NCBI GenBank assembly: GCA_964349415.1
Contig: CAYGGJ010000005.1
Location: 1-33,743 of the forward strand
Length of the DNA: 33,743 nucleotides
Source: 2-01-FULL-40-42 sp964349415
GTDB taxonomy: Bacteria > Patescibacteriota > Microgenomatia > UBA1406 > GWC2-37-13
Direction of reading: 5' to 3'
A model generated the notes under the pieces. The model was not told the DNA's origin, ran no database searches, and saw nothing but the letters and a program-made list of their open reading frames with translations. A program made the translations under genes and the position numbers. Of the stretch, positions 1-7,274 are shown one piece after another; the stretch's first letter is position 1; each line of letters begins with the position of its first letter.

Positions 1-422
1 CCATTTACGATTCCTACTTGACTCCAGGTTTTGCCGTTGGGTAGTGCCAGAGTAACTACGGTTATAAAGCGTGCCCCTCTTTTGTTTTCCGGTAATTCTT
101 TCCCAAGTTTAGTCATGTGCTTGATTATATCTTCTTCGGTAGAGTCTTTTCCCAGCCACCTTCTGCTTTTTAAGCCGGGAGCGCCATCCAAAGCATCTAT
201 CTCAATACCCCCGTCATCCGCAATCGCAGGTAAACCGCTTTTTTGAGCATAAAAAAGAGCTTTTTTCTTTGAGTTGTCTTTATAAGTAGGCTCATTTTCT
301 TCTACTTCGCCATAATCCTCAATATCTTTTAGCGATACTATTTTGACCGGAAGACTTGAGAAAAACTTGGTAAATTCCTTAAGCTTTCCACTATTTTTTG
401 TCGCAATAAGAAGACCTTTCAT
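1..422 (-). CDS. rdgB: XTP/dITP diphosphatase (RdgB/HAM1 family), 3' end cut by window
   Basis: Reading the minus strand from the ATG at 420-422 gives 140 residues before the window edge; the C-terminus lies outside. The N-terminus carries the family's substrate motif (T-K-N-S-G-K, residues 8-13) and the metal/catalytic region ADDGG-IEIDAL-DGAPG near residues 68-83, matching the usual ADDSG-L-VDAL-GAPG of RdgB/HAM1. Family members hydrolyse non-canonical purine triphosphates (XTP, dITP, ITP) to monophosphate plus pyrophosphate, keeping them out of nucleic acids. The Ser usually found after the Asp pair is Gly here. It is divergent from pyrF and shares a 29-bp promoter region with it; the neighbourhood (pyrF, guaA, guaB) is nucleotide metabolism. 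The start is placed at the ATG preceding the canonical beta-strand GLLIATKN; a -10 box lies 9 nt upstream and there is no Shine-Dalgarno sequence. Confidence 0.9.
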   Translation of the reverse strand, partial: MKGLLIATKNSGKLKEFTKFFSSLPVKIVSLKDIEDYGEVEENEPTYKDNSKKKALFYAQKSGLPAIADDGGIEIDALDGAPGLKSRRWLGKDSTEEDIIKHMTKLGKELPENKRGARFITVVTLALPNGKTWSQVGIVN

Positions 423-451
423 AAAGTCTCTATTATATAATACTTCTTAGG
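423..451. promoter_or_regulatory. Bidirectional rdgB/pyrF promoter with palindromic -10
   Basis: The 29-bp gap between the divergent starts contains the perfect palindrome ATTATATAAT at 432-441. Each strand therefore reads a perfect TATAAT: minus-strand hexamer at 432-437, plus-strand hexamer at 436-441. The rdgB ATG is 9 nt and the pyrF ATG 10 nt downstream of its own hexamer, so predicted transcripts would have leaders of only a few nucleotides. No convincing -35 was seen on either side. Confidence 0.6.
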
Positions 452-1285
452 ATGAACTTTTATGATCGGCTCGATCAAGCACTTGGTGTAAATTCTTCAT
501 TACTATGTGTCGGTTTAGATACGGATATTGATAAAATACCCGAACACATAAAAAAAGAAAGGAATTCGTTATTTGTCTTCAATAAGGCTATTGTCGATGC
601 GACCTCAGACCTAGTGAGTACGTATAAGCCAAACTCAGCTTTTTATGAGGCGCTTGGTGCAGGCGGAATCACTCAACTACAAATGACCTGTCAATACATC
701 AAGAAAAACCATCCCAAACTTCTCGTACTACTTGATGCGAAACGCGCTGACATCGGCAATACAAACAAAAAATATCTGGAATATGCATATGATTATTTAG
801 GTGTAGATGCGGTTACAATTCATCCGTATCTTGGCGAAGAAGGGATAAGGCCATTTCTTGAAAGAAAGGACAAAGGAAGCGTTATTTTATGTCGGACATC
901 AAATGAAGGAGCACGTGAGTTTCAGGATTTGGTTATAGAGAAGAAAAACAAAACTCTTTTTCAAATTGTGGCTCAAAATATTGCTCAAAAATGGAATAAA
1001 AACAAAAATTGTATGATGGTGATAGGCGCTACATATCCGGAAGAGATGAAGAAAATTCGTAAAATCGCGGAGGACGTGCCATTCCTCATACCTGGTATTG
1101 GAGCACAAGGTGGAGATCTTGAATCATCTTTGAAAGCAGGTCTTATGCCGGACAAGAAAGGCTTAATCATAAGTGCGTCGCGTTCTGTTCTCTACGCATC
1201 GAAGGATAAAGATTTTGCAGATAAGGCCAGGGAGGAAGCAATGAGCCTCAACAATTCAATAAACTCAGTCAGAAAGAGTATGTGA
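452..1285 (+). CDS. pyrF: Orotidine 5'-phosphate decarboxylase, type 2
   Basis: The 277-residue product matches the long (type 2) OMP decarboxylase, usually about 270-285 aa, that converts OMP to UMP in the last step of de novo pyrimidine synthesis. Seen in the sequence: CVGLDTD near residue 19, YKPNSAFYE near 58, and the catalytic D-K-R-x-D-I core (DAKRADIGNT, residues 95-104) followed by VTIHPYLG. The C-terminal phosphate-binding region (PGIGAQGGD, then SASRSVLYAS) is intact. It lies next to rdgB (divergent) and faces guaA, whose stop codon is one base beyond the pyrF stop. No other pyr gene is in the window, so whether OMP is made de novo cannot be told. The start follows a -10 box by 10 nt and lacks a Shine-Dalgarno sequence. 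Confidence 0.95.
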   Translation: MNFYDRLDQALGVNSSLLCVGLDTDIDKIPEHIKKERNSLFVFNKAIVDATSDLVSTYKPNSAFYEALGAGGITQLQMTCQYIKKNHPKLLVLLDAKRADIGNTNKKYLEYAYDYLGVDAVTIHPYLGEEGIRPFLERKDKGSVILCRTSNEGAREFQDLVIEKKNKTLFQIVAQNIAQKWNKNKNCMMVIGATYPEEMKKIRKIAEDVPFLIPGIGAQGGDLESSLKAGLMPDKKGLIISASRSVLYASKDKDFADKAREEAMSLNNSINSVRKSM

Positions 1286-1286
1286 G

Positions 1287-2807
1287 TTACTCCCACTCCA
1301 TGGTAGCCGGAGGCTTATTGGTGATGTCGTATACAACTCGGTTTACCTCATGTACTTCGTTAACTATACGGTTGCTTACTTTATTTAAGAGGTCGTATGG
1401 TAGATCAGCCCAGTGGGCACTCATAGCATCTTTGGCAACCAGAGCGCGCAGAGCAATCGTTTCACCATAGGCTCGGTTATCACCGCGTACCCCCGTTGTC
1501 AATATGCCCGTGTGTACTGCAAAAAATTGCCAGATTGATTTATCTAATCCTGCCTTTCTAACTTCTTCAGTAAAGATATGGTCTGCCCGCCTTAAGACAT
1601 CAAGTTTTTTTTCGGTAACTGGCCCTATGATTCTTACCGCAAGTCCGGGTCCCGGAAAAGGCTGTCTTTGTGTGATCACATTTGAAAGTTTTAAAATCTT
1701 GCCTATTTTTCTGACCTCGTCTTTATAAAAATTTCTTAAAGGTTCAACAAGGACCATATTCATCTTTTCAGGAAGTCCGCCCACATTATGGTGACTCTTA
1801 ATGTTTTTACTGTGTTTACTTCCCGCACTTTCTATGACATCGGGATAGATAGTCCCTTGTATAAAATAAGTCGCTTTTAATTTTAGGGCTTCTTTCTCAA
1901 ATATATTAATAAACATTTTTCCTATCGCTTTTCTCTTCACCTCTGGATCTGAGAATTTTCCTAAAGCCTTAAGAAAGTCCTTTTTTGCATCTACTATAAG
2001 TACCTTCATCTGGTAATGTTTCTTGAAAACCTTTTCCAGAGTTTTGGTTTCATTTTGTCTCATGAGGCCGGAATCGATATAAACAGCCGTCAAATTTTTT
2101 CCTATAGCCTTATGTACTAAAAGAGCTGCAACCGAAGAATCAACTCCTCCGGAAAGCGCGACGATAGCTTTCTTTTCCCCCAGTGAATCTTTTATGTCGC
2201 GTATTATATTTTTCACAAAGTTATTTGTAATTCCTTCCTTTTTTATTTTGATCCCGCTTATTGTTAAGAAGTTTGCAAGAATTTGTTCGCCAAATTGGGT
2301 GTGGACTAGTTCCGGGTGAAATTGGATTCCGTACAATTTCTTTTTTTCATTTGCAATGGCTGCATACGGAATCGTTTCGGTGGTCGCAAGACGTTTGAAG
2401 TTTGAGGGTATTTGTACTACCTCGTCTCCATGAGACATCCATACAGTAAATGTAGGAGATGTATTTTTGAAGAGAGGAGAGCTCTTAGTAACTTTTATTT
2501 TTGCCGGTCCGTACTCTGTCTTTTTTCCACCCCTTACTTTTCCACCCAATTTTTGCATCATGAGCTGTTCTCCATAACAAATTCCGAGTATTGGTATGCC
2601 GAGACCGAACAAAGATGAAGGGACGGAAGGTGAGCCTTTTTCATATACGGATGCCGGGCCTCCTGAAAGTATTATCCCTTTTGGCCTCTTTTTAATTTCC
2701 TGTTCAAGCTTACCTGCTGGAGTTATGATTACTTTCGCGCCAAGTTCCCTTACTCTTCTTCCAATCAAATGAGTTGTTTGAGCTCCAAAGTCAACAATGA
2801 GGATCAT
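1287..2807 (-). CDS. guaA: GMP synthase (glutamine-hydrolysing)
   Basis: The 506-residue protein is a full-length GuaA, which aminates XMP to GMP using glutamine and ATP. The N-terminal class I glutamine amidotransferase domain (about 1-190) has the nucleophile in GICYGE (Cys77) and the His/Glu pair in FHPEL (His164, Glu166). The ATP-pyrophosphatase domain follows with the P-loop SGGVDSS at about 219-225, and the C-terminal dimerisation/XMP-binding domain ends in the conserved KPPATMEWE. Translation starts one base after the guaB stop, so guaB-guaA is a tight two-gene operon converting IMP to GMP. The 3' end abuts pyrF convergently with no terminator hairpin. It looks fully functional. Confidence 0.97.
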   Translation of the reverse strand: MILIVDFGAQTTHLIGRRVRELGAKVIITPAGKLEQEIKKRPKGIILSGGPASVYEKGSPSVPSSLFGLGIPILGICYGEQLMMQKLGGKVRGGKKTEYGPAKIKVTKSSPLFKNTSPTFTVWMSHGDEVVQIPSNFKRLATTETIPYAAIANEKKKLYGIQFHPELVHTQFGEQILANFLTISGIKIKKEGITNNFVKNIIRDIKDSLGEKKAIVALSGGVDSSVAALLVHKAIGKNLTAVYIDSGLMRQNETKTLEKVFKKHYQMKVLIVDAKKDFLKALGKFSDPEVKRKAIGKMFINIFEKEALKLKATYFIQGTIYPDVIESAGSKHSKNIKSHHNVGGLPEKMNMVLVEPLRNFYKDEVRKIGKILKLSNVITQRQPFPGPGLAVRIIGPVTEKKLDVLRRADHIFTEEVRKAGLDKSIWQFFAVHTGILTTGVRGDNRAYGETIALRALVAKDAMSAHWADLPYDLLNKVSNRIVNEVHEVNRVVYDITNKPPATMEWE

Positions 2808-2808
2808 A

Positions 2809-3954
2809 TTATTTAAGATAATTATCTCCGGGATCTTCTATGATAATGCTGTGAGGATGACTTTCTATAAAGCCAGCGGCAGAGATTCTTATAAAGCGAG
2901 CCTTTTCCGAAAATTCTTCGACATTTTTTGCCCCGAGATAATAAAAAGAACTGTGGAGACTGCCTTCAATCTGATATAGAAAATCCTTAGTCTTTCCCTT
3001 AAATTTCAGTAGACCTTCTATCCCCTCAGCAATTAATTTTTTGCCGTTCTGATTTTGTTGTCCATATCGTTCTGCTGATCCTTTTTTCATGGCTGAATTG
3101 GAACCCATACCTCTGTATTCTTTGTATTTCTTTCCATTTATCACGACGGTTTTTCCCGATGATTCTTCAAATCTGGCAAGTAGATTTCCCAACATTACCG
3201 CATGCGCTCCAATACCAAGTGCCTTGGCCATATCTCCCACCTGTTTAATTCCACCATCTGCAACTACGGTGACTCTTGTGTTTACTGTTGCGCGAAGTGC
3301 TTCGCTTACTGCTGTTACCTGAGGAATTCCCATGCCCGTAATAACCCGGGTAGTGCAGATGCTGCCGGGTCCCATTCCTACGCGAAGTATGTCAACCTTT
3401 TCTTTAATCAATGCTCTTGCGCCATCATATGTGGCAACATTGCCCGCCATAACTATGCTTTTAGGGAATGTTTGCTTGATAAACTTTATGGCGTCGATAA
3501 TTGGCTTTGAGTATCCATGTCCTGAATCAATGACGACAATATCAGCATTTGCTTTTATTAGCATCTTTGTTCTTTCTGTAAGATCTGATCCTGCACCAAT
3601 TGCCGCAGCAACAAGAAGTCTTCCCGAAGAATCCACTGCCGCCCTATTTTTATCAATTACCTTAGTGTTCTTAACTTTTTTTACCATAACGGCTTGTTTT
3701 TCAATTGTTAAATTTCTATGGATTACACCCAAACCGCCATCCTGAGCCATTGCCACTGCCATTTTTTCTTCGGTAACAGTATCCATAGGAGCAGAAATTA
3801 CAGGGAGCTTAAGATTTATTCTAGGATGAAGTTTAGTGGCAAGATTTACATCTTTTCTTTTTATGGCAGAGTACGTGGGAAGTAGAAGTATATCGTCGAA
3901 GCTCAATCCTTCAATCGAAACGATTTTGTTTGAAAGGATTTTGGGTGTCCCCAT
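2809..3954 (-). CDS. guaB: IMP dehydrogenase lacking the CBS domains
   Basis: The 381-residue protein oxidises IMP to XMP with NAD+, the committed step to GMP. The barrel begins with LSFDDILLLP (about 17-26) and SAPMDTVTE, carries the catalytic Cys200 in GPGSICTTR, and has the flap region RGMGS followed by ERYGQ. Bacterial IMPDH is usually about 485-500 aa because two CBS modules interrupt the barrel after the HRN...V-K-V-K segment. Here that segment runs within about 10 residues into DKNRAAVDSSGRLLVAAAIG, so the whole Bateman module is absent while both flanks are intact. Adenine-nucleotide regulation through CBS is therefore not expected. First gene of the guaBA operon, with a TATAAT only 5 nt before its ATG. 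Confidence 0.96.
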   Translation of the reverse strand: MGTPKILSNKIVSIEGLSFDDILLLPTYSAIKRKDVNLATKLHPRINLKLPVISAPMDTVTEEKMAVAMAQDGGLGVIHRNLTIEKQAVMVKKVKNTKVIDKNRAAVDSSGRLLVAAAIGAGSDLTERTKMLIKANADIVVIDSGHGYSKPIIDAIKFIKQTFPKSIVMAGNVATYDGARALIKEKVDILRVGMGPGSICTTRVITGMGIPQVTAVSEALRATVNTRVTVVADGGIKQVGDMAKALGIGAHAVMLGNLLARFEESSGKTVVINGKKYKEYRGMGSNSAMKKGSAERYGQQNQNGKKLIAEGIEGLLKFKGKTKDFLYQIEGSLHSSFYYLGAKNVEEFSEKARFIRISAAGFIESHPHSIIIEDPGDNYLK

Positions 3955-3959
3955 ATATA

Positions 3960-3987
3960 ATTATAAACGGATAAGTCTATTTTGCAA
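3960..3987 (-). promoter_or_regulatory. guaBA promoter (TTGCAA-16-TATAAT), leaderless
   Basis: On the minus strand TTGCAA (3982-3987) is followed after 16 nt by a perfect TATAAT (3960-3965). Only five bases separate this -10 from the guaB ATG, so initiation at the usual distance would fall on or next to the start codon. The rest of the 94-bp gap up to the HD gene shows no other feature. Confidence 0.6.
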
Positions 3988-4048
3988 TAGGTACTGGTTG
4001 GGCTACATGGTAGTGTTTTGGAGAGATGTTGTCAACCTTGAAGATAAA

Positions 4049-4615
4049 TTACAGTCCGATTTCAGAAGAGATTCCCTGCATGGCAGCAAGAACTATCTTT
4101 ACAAATTCTTCCAGTTTTATATTCAGCTTTTCTTCGCACATCTGAATTTGTTCTCGATGCACAGCTGCTGCAAAAGCTTTTGTGGGAAATTTTTTTAAAA
4201 CAGATTCTACGGACACAGAGGAAAGTTTCTTATCGGGCATTATTAAAGCGACTGCAACTATAAAGCCGGTTAGTTCATCACACGTGTAAAGAGACCACTC
4301 TAAATTATTTACCGGAGGATTTTCCCCGTTGTGCGCATAGTTGTGAGAAAGTATGGCCTGAAGTACTTCTACATCAGTTTCTCCGGCGTTCTTTAGCCAC
4401 TCAACCATTTTTTTGGTATGTTGTGAAGGATCATCTCTTGTTGCCTCCCAGTCGCCGTCATGGAGCAGACCTATTACTCCCCATTTTTCCTCGTCCCCTT
4501 TGAAATGACGCGCAAGAGCTTTCATTGAAGCTTCAACAGCTAAGCAGTGACGAATAAGATTTTTGTTTTTTAAATTTGTTCTCAAGATTTTAAAAGCTTT
4601 CTCTCTGGTTATCAT
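4049..4615 (-). CDS. HD-domain protein (putative phosphohydrolase)
   Basis: The 188-residue soluble protein has the HD-superfamily metal-site pattern: an early His in IRHCLAVEASM (about residue 23), the His-Asp doublet in GLLHDGDWEA, SHNYAHN further on, and an Asp in TCDELTG. These are in the order expected for a single-domain HD metal-dependent phosphohydrolase; many relatives act on nucleotides, but the substrate cannot be read from sequence. It starts 12 nt after the lysS stop on the same strand, so it is probably co-transcribed with lysS. It has no signal peptide or membrane segment. No Shine-Dalgarno sequence precedes the ATG. Family assignment is firm, function open. Confidence 0.8.
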   Translation of the reverse strand: MITREKAFKILRTNLKNKNLIRHCLAVEASMKALARHFKGDEEKWGVIGLLHDGDWEATRDDPSQHTKKMVEWLKNAGETDVEVLQAILSHNYAHNGENPPVNNLEWSLYTCDELTGFIVAVALIMPDKKLSSVSVESVLKKFPTKAFAAAVHREQIQMCEEKLNIKLEEFVKIVLAAMQGISSEIGL

Positions 4616-4627
4616 AAGCTGAAGACG

Positions 4628-6094
4628 TCACTCTGAAGAATCAGAATCCGATTTCATAAGGGGAAATAACACGATTTCTTTGATCGCCCAAGTATTGGTA
4701 AAAAACATTACCAGTCTATCGATGCCGATTCCAATGCCGCCAAGAGGAGGCATCCCATATTCCATTGCGCTTAAAAAATCTTCATCCAGATGCTGAGCCT
4801 CTTCTTTATCTTGACGTACCGCTTTTAAGTCCTTGCTGAATCTTTCTCTTTGGATTGCAGGATCAGTCAGCTCAGACCAACCGTCTGCTATTTCCTTACC
4901 TCCGATATAGCCCTCAAAGCGTTCAACCCATCCTGGTTTATTCCTGTGGGCCTTGGATAAAGGACTTACATCCTCAGGATAGTCAATAATCCAGGTAGGC
5001 TCTGTCAAGGTCTTCGGAATAAAATGCTCAAAAATTATAAAGATAAGTTGTCCCTTAGTTTCACCACCGACAAGCTGCGTTTCCGGTAAATGTTTTTTGA
5101 CATAAGTGGTTAAACTTTTTTGATCTTCTTTTTTAACATCGAGCTTGAGATCCTTTTTTAGTATTTGCGACATTTCTATCCGGGGCCATTTCTTTCCGAT
5201 ATCTATCGTTGACTCATCTACTTTTATCTTCGTCCCACCCGTAATTTTTTTTGCAAGATGTTTGAAAAGCCCCTCGGCTACGTCCATAACTTTCTGGTAA
5301 TCGGCATAGGCCTCATACCATTCGATCATGGTAAACTCTGGAAGATGCGTGTGGTCGATTCCTTCATTGCGGAAATCTTTACATATTTCATAGACTTTTT
5401 CATAACCACCAACCACGAGTCTTTTAAGATATAGTTCGTCGGCGATTCTCAAGTAGAAATTTTTCCCCAATGCATTTACCTTAGTCTTAAAAGGTTTGGC
5501 ATTCGCTCCACCATAAAGAGGTTGGAGGGTCGGGGTCTCAACTTCCCAGAATCCGAGATTGTCCAGATATTCACGTACTCCGCTTATTACTTTGGTACGG
5601 ATATTAAAGCGCTCCCTTACCTCGGGATTCAATAGAAGGTCAAGATACCTTTGTCTGTATCGCGTCTCAAGATTCTTAAGACCAAACCATTCGCTTGGGA
5701 GAGGTCTGACGCTTTTGGTCAGTAGCGTGTAGGAAGCCGGTTCGACTGAAATTTCTCCGGTTTTTGTTTTTACTATTTTTCCCTCGACTCCGATAAAGTC
5801 TCCGATATCGAGAAGTTTTAATTGCTTAAATCTTTCTACCCCGACTGCGTTTTTTCTAAAAAATATCTGTATCTTTCCGGTTTCATCTTTTAAATCTGCG
5901 AATGCGATATTTCCATGCTCCCGGTAAGAAGTCATCCTCCCGGCTGTTTTCACCACAACTCCCTCTTTCTCCAAGGATTGTTTTATAGTATGGGTTCGGT
6001 CAAAATGAGATAAATAGGGGTTTATCCCCAGCTCTTGAAGTTTTTTTAACTTTTCTTTCTTTATTTTTGCAAGATTGGAGTCAGTGTTGGCCAT
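4628..6094 (-). CDS. lysS: Lysyl-tRNA synthetase, class II
   Basis: The 488-residue length is standard for bacterial class II LysRS. An N-terminal OB-fold anticodon-binding domain (about 55-145, with TAGRMTSYREHGNIAF and DLKDETGKIQIF) is followed by the class II catalytic core: motif 2 FRNEGIDHTHLPEFTMIEWYEAYADY, written here in parts as FRNEGIDHTH and PEFTMIEWYE, and motif 3 GIGIGIDRLVMFFTN near the C-terminus. It charges tRNA-Lys with lysine. A weak -10 (TATTAA on the minus strand) sits 7 nt upstream of the ATG. It leads a likely two-gene unit with the HD protein. Confidence 0.97.
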   Translation of the reverse strand: MANTDSNLAKIKKEKLKKLQELGINPYLSHFDRTHTIKQSLEKEGVVVKTAGRMTSYREHGNIAFADLKDETGKIQIFFRKNAVGVERFKQLKLLDIGDFIGVEGKIVKTKTGEISVEPASYTLLTKSVRPLPSEWFGLKNLETRYRQRYLDLLLNPEVRERFNIRTKVISGVREYLDNLGFWEVETPTLQPLYGGANAKPFKTKVNALGKNFYLRIADELYLKRLVVGGYEKVYEICKDFRNEGIDHTHLPEFTMIEWYEAYADYQKVMDVAEGLFKHLAKKITGGTKIKVDESTIDIGKKWPRIEMSQILKKDLKLDVKKEDQKSLTTYVKKHLPETQLVGGETKGQLIFIIFEHFIPKTLTEPTWIIDYPEDVSPLSKAHRNKPGWVERFEGYIGGKEIADGWSELTDPAIQRERFSKDLKAVRQDKEEAQHLDEDFLSAMEYGMPPLGGIGIGIDRLVMFFTNTWAIKEIVLFPLMKSDSDSSE

Positions 6095-6150
6095 GTTTGT
6101 TTTAATACACCATTATTTACTAAAGTCAGTCTTTTTTCAAGTAAATAAGG

Positions 6151-6606
6151 TTACTTGATCGAAAGAACTTTGTAGGTTATTTTGCCTGAAGGAACCTCGA
6201 CGATAACCGTGTCGTTCATTTTTTTCCCGATCAGGGCTTTTCCGATCGGTGAAGTAGAGGAAAGTTTTTTAGCCATAGGATCTGCTTCGAACTCTCCGAC
6301 TATTGTAAAGATATCTTTTTCACCATCGGCTTCGACAGTAATCTGGGATCCAAGCGAAATCTCAAGTCCATTAGTATGATTTTCTACCACCTCGGCATTT
6401 TTAAGTATTTCCTCAATCTCTTTGACGCGGCCTTCGACAAAGGCAAGCTCTTCTTTTGCAGCAGTGTACTCACTGTTTTCAGAAAGGTCTCCCATGGCGC
6501 GCGCCTTAGAAAGACGTTCTACTGTTGTAGGTCTCTTAACCTCAATAAGCATCATAAGCTCCTCCTGAAGTTTATTTAGTCCGTCCTGTGTCAATTGTGT
6601 TTTCAT
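6151..6606 (-). CDS. greA: Transcription elongation factor GreA
   Basis: Starting at the ATG at 6604-6606 gives 151 residues (GreA is usually about 155-160). The N-terminal coiled coil begins KTQLTQDGLNKLQEEL and carries the tip motif GDLSENSEY around residues 41-49, whose acidic residues enter the RNA polymerase secondary channel and stimulate cleavage of backtracked RNA. The C-terminal FKBP-like domain includes SPIGKALIGK and ends in YKVLSIK. The frame stays open upstream to a TTG at 6678, but that codon lies inside the -35 box and would add 24 non-homologous residues, so it is rejected. A terminator-like hairpin sits in the leader directly upstream, suggesting control by premature termination. 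Confidence 0.95.
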   Translation of the reverse strand: MKTQLTQDGLNKLQEELMMLIEVKRPTTVERLSKARAMGDLSENSEYTAAKEELAFVEGRVKEIEEILKNAEVVENHTNGLEISLGSQITVEADGEKDIFTIVGEFEADPMAKKLSSTSPIGKALIGKKMNDTVIVEVPSGKITYKVLSIK

Positions 6607-6611
6607 AAGCC

Positions 6612-6639
6612 AAAAAAAGACCCCCGCTAAGACTAGGGG
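6612..6639 (-). terminator. Terminator-like hairpin in greA leader (possible attenuator)
   Basis: Read on the minus strand, a C-run at 6639-6636 pairs with the G-run at 6625-6621 around a short loop (an alternative pairing adds TAG/CTA with one bulged C). It is followed by TCTTTTTTT at 6620-6612. This is the shape of an intrinsic terminator, but it lies between the predicted greA start site and the greA ATG rather than after a gene. The U-tract ends 5 nt before the ATG. The stem is short, so partial read-through is expected. Confidence 0.5.
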
Positions 6640-6649
6640 ATGTGATAAA

Positions 6650-6678
6650 ATACTACTACATTTGAAGCTGAATGTCAA
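6650..6678 (-). promoter_or_regulatory. greA promoter (TTGACA-17-TAGTAT)
   Basis: Minus strand: a perfect TTGACA at 6678-6673, a 17-nt spacer, and TAGTAT (4 of 6 consensus bases) at 6655-6650. Transcription would begin near 6643, leaving a leader of about 37 nt that contains the hairpin. The -35 edge lies 5 bp from the divergent tRNA-Glu gene. Confidence 0.65.
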
Positions 6679-6683
6679 CGAAT

Positions 6684-6756
6684 GGCCCTATCGTCTAGTG
6701 GCCTAGGACGGCAGGTTCTCATCCTGCAAACCGGGGTTCGATTCCCCGTAGGGTCA
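6684..6756 (+). tRNA. tRNA-Glu (anticodon CTC)
   Basis: A 73-nt cloverleaf can be folded by eye. The acceptor stem GGCCCTA pairs with TAGGGTC with one G-U pair. The D arm is GTCT...AGGAC, the anticodon stem GCAGG/CCTGC encloses loop TTCTCAT with anticodon CTC at 6718-6720, and the T arm is CGGGG-TTCGATT-CCCCG. The discriminator base is A. The D-arm sequence GTCTAGTGGCCTAGGAC is typical of bacterial tRNA-Glu. The 3' CCA is not encoded (ACA follows), so a CCA-adding enzyme is needed. CTC reads GAG codons. No clear plus-strand promoter or terminator was seen around it. Confidence 0.95.
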
Positions 6757-6784
6757 CAGGGCTAATTTCTTAAAAAGCCTCCTG

Positions 6785-6790
6785 TATACT
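6785..6790 (+). promoter_or_regulatory. -10 box for first NUDIX gene
   Basis: TATACT (5 of 6 consensus bases) lies 8 nt upstream of the ATG at 6799, directly preceded by TG. No -35 match was found. As at other genes here, the spacing implies a transcript starting at or almost at the initiation codon. Confidence 0.4.
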
Positions 6791-6798
6791 TTTAATCT

Positions 6799-7266
6799 AT
6801 GATTACCTGCAAGTTTGAGCATGGACACGAAGCTTCACTACGCCATGTAGTTATGGACGGGATCTTAATAAAAGATGATAAAGTGCTTCTTATAAAAAGG
6901 GCCAAGAATCTGGTACATGGTGGTAAATTTGCTCTTCCGGGTGGTTTTCTGGACCGTGACGAAAGCGTAGAAGATGGCGTAAGAAGAGAAGTGAAGGAGG
7001 AGACAGGATACGAGATCGACAAACTACAACTCTTCAATATTTGTGCAAATCCTGACAGAGGAGAGGATAGGCAAAATGTGGCTTTCATTTATATAGTTGA
7101 GGTTGGGGAGAAGCGGGGAGATCCGGACAAAGAAGTAGAAAGTATGGAATGGTATGAATGGAATCAATTACCGGTAAAAGAAAACATGGCATTTGATCAT
7201 CATAAGATTTTGGAGCTATATAAAAAATACAGAAATGAAAAGTTTGATTTACCTGTCATTAGTTAA
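6799..7266 (+). CDS. NUDIX hydrolase
   Basis: The 155-residue protein contains a complete Nudix box (G-x5-E-x7-RE-U-x-EE-x-G-U) at about residues 49-71: GFLDRDE followed by RREVKEETGY. The lead-in LLIKRAKNLVHGGKFALPGG is typical of NUDIX enzymes that hydrolyse nucleoside diphosphates linked to another group (ADP-ribose, sugar nucleotides, oxidised dNTPs). Relatives with the GKFALPGGFLD pattern are often annotated as ADP-ribose pyrophosphatases, but the substrate is not determined by what can be seen. It is followed 8 nt later by a second, divergent NUDIX gene, giving a tandem pair downstream of tRNA-Glu. No signal peptide. Confidence 0.88.
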   Translation: MITCKFEHGHEASLRHVVMDGILIKDDKVLLIKRAKNLVHGGKFALPGGFLDRDESVEDGVRREVKEETGYEIDKLQLFNICANPDRGEDRQNVAFIYIVEVGEKRGDPDKEVESMEWYEWNQLPVKENMAFDHHKILELYKKYRNEKFDLPVIS

Positions 7267-7270
7267 GGAG
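7265..7270 (+). promoter_or_regulatory. Shine-Dalgarno AAGGAG before second NUDIX gene
   Basis: AAGGAG overlaps the stop codon of the first NUDIX gene and is 4 nt from the ATG at 7275. It is one of only two clear Shine-Dalgarno sites noticed here, and it sits at an internal operon position where a leaderless start is impossible. Confidence 0.6.
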
Positions 7271-7274
7271 TCAT

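Noticed and set aside
3332..3745. Open frame on the plus strand opposite guaB (about 137 codons)
   Set aside because: It mirrors the codon pattern of guaB, has no recognisable domain, promoter or Shine-Dalgarno sequence.
6607..6678. Upstream TTG start for GreA at 6678
   Set aside because: The codon is part of the TTGACA -35 box, and the added residues translate the promoter and hairpin, with no GreA homology.
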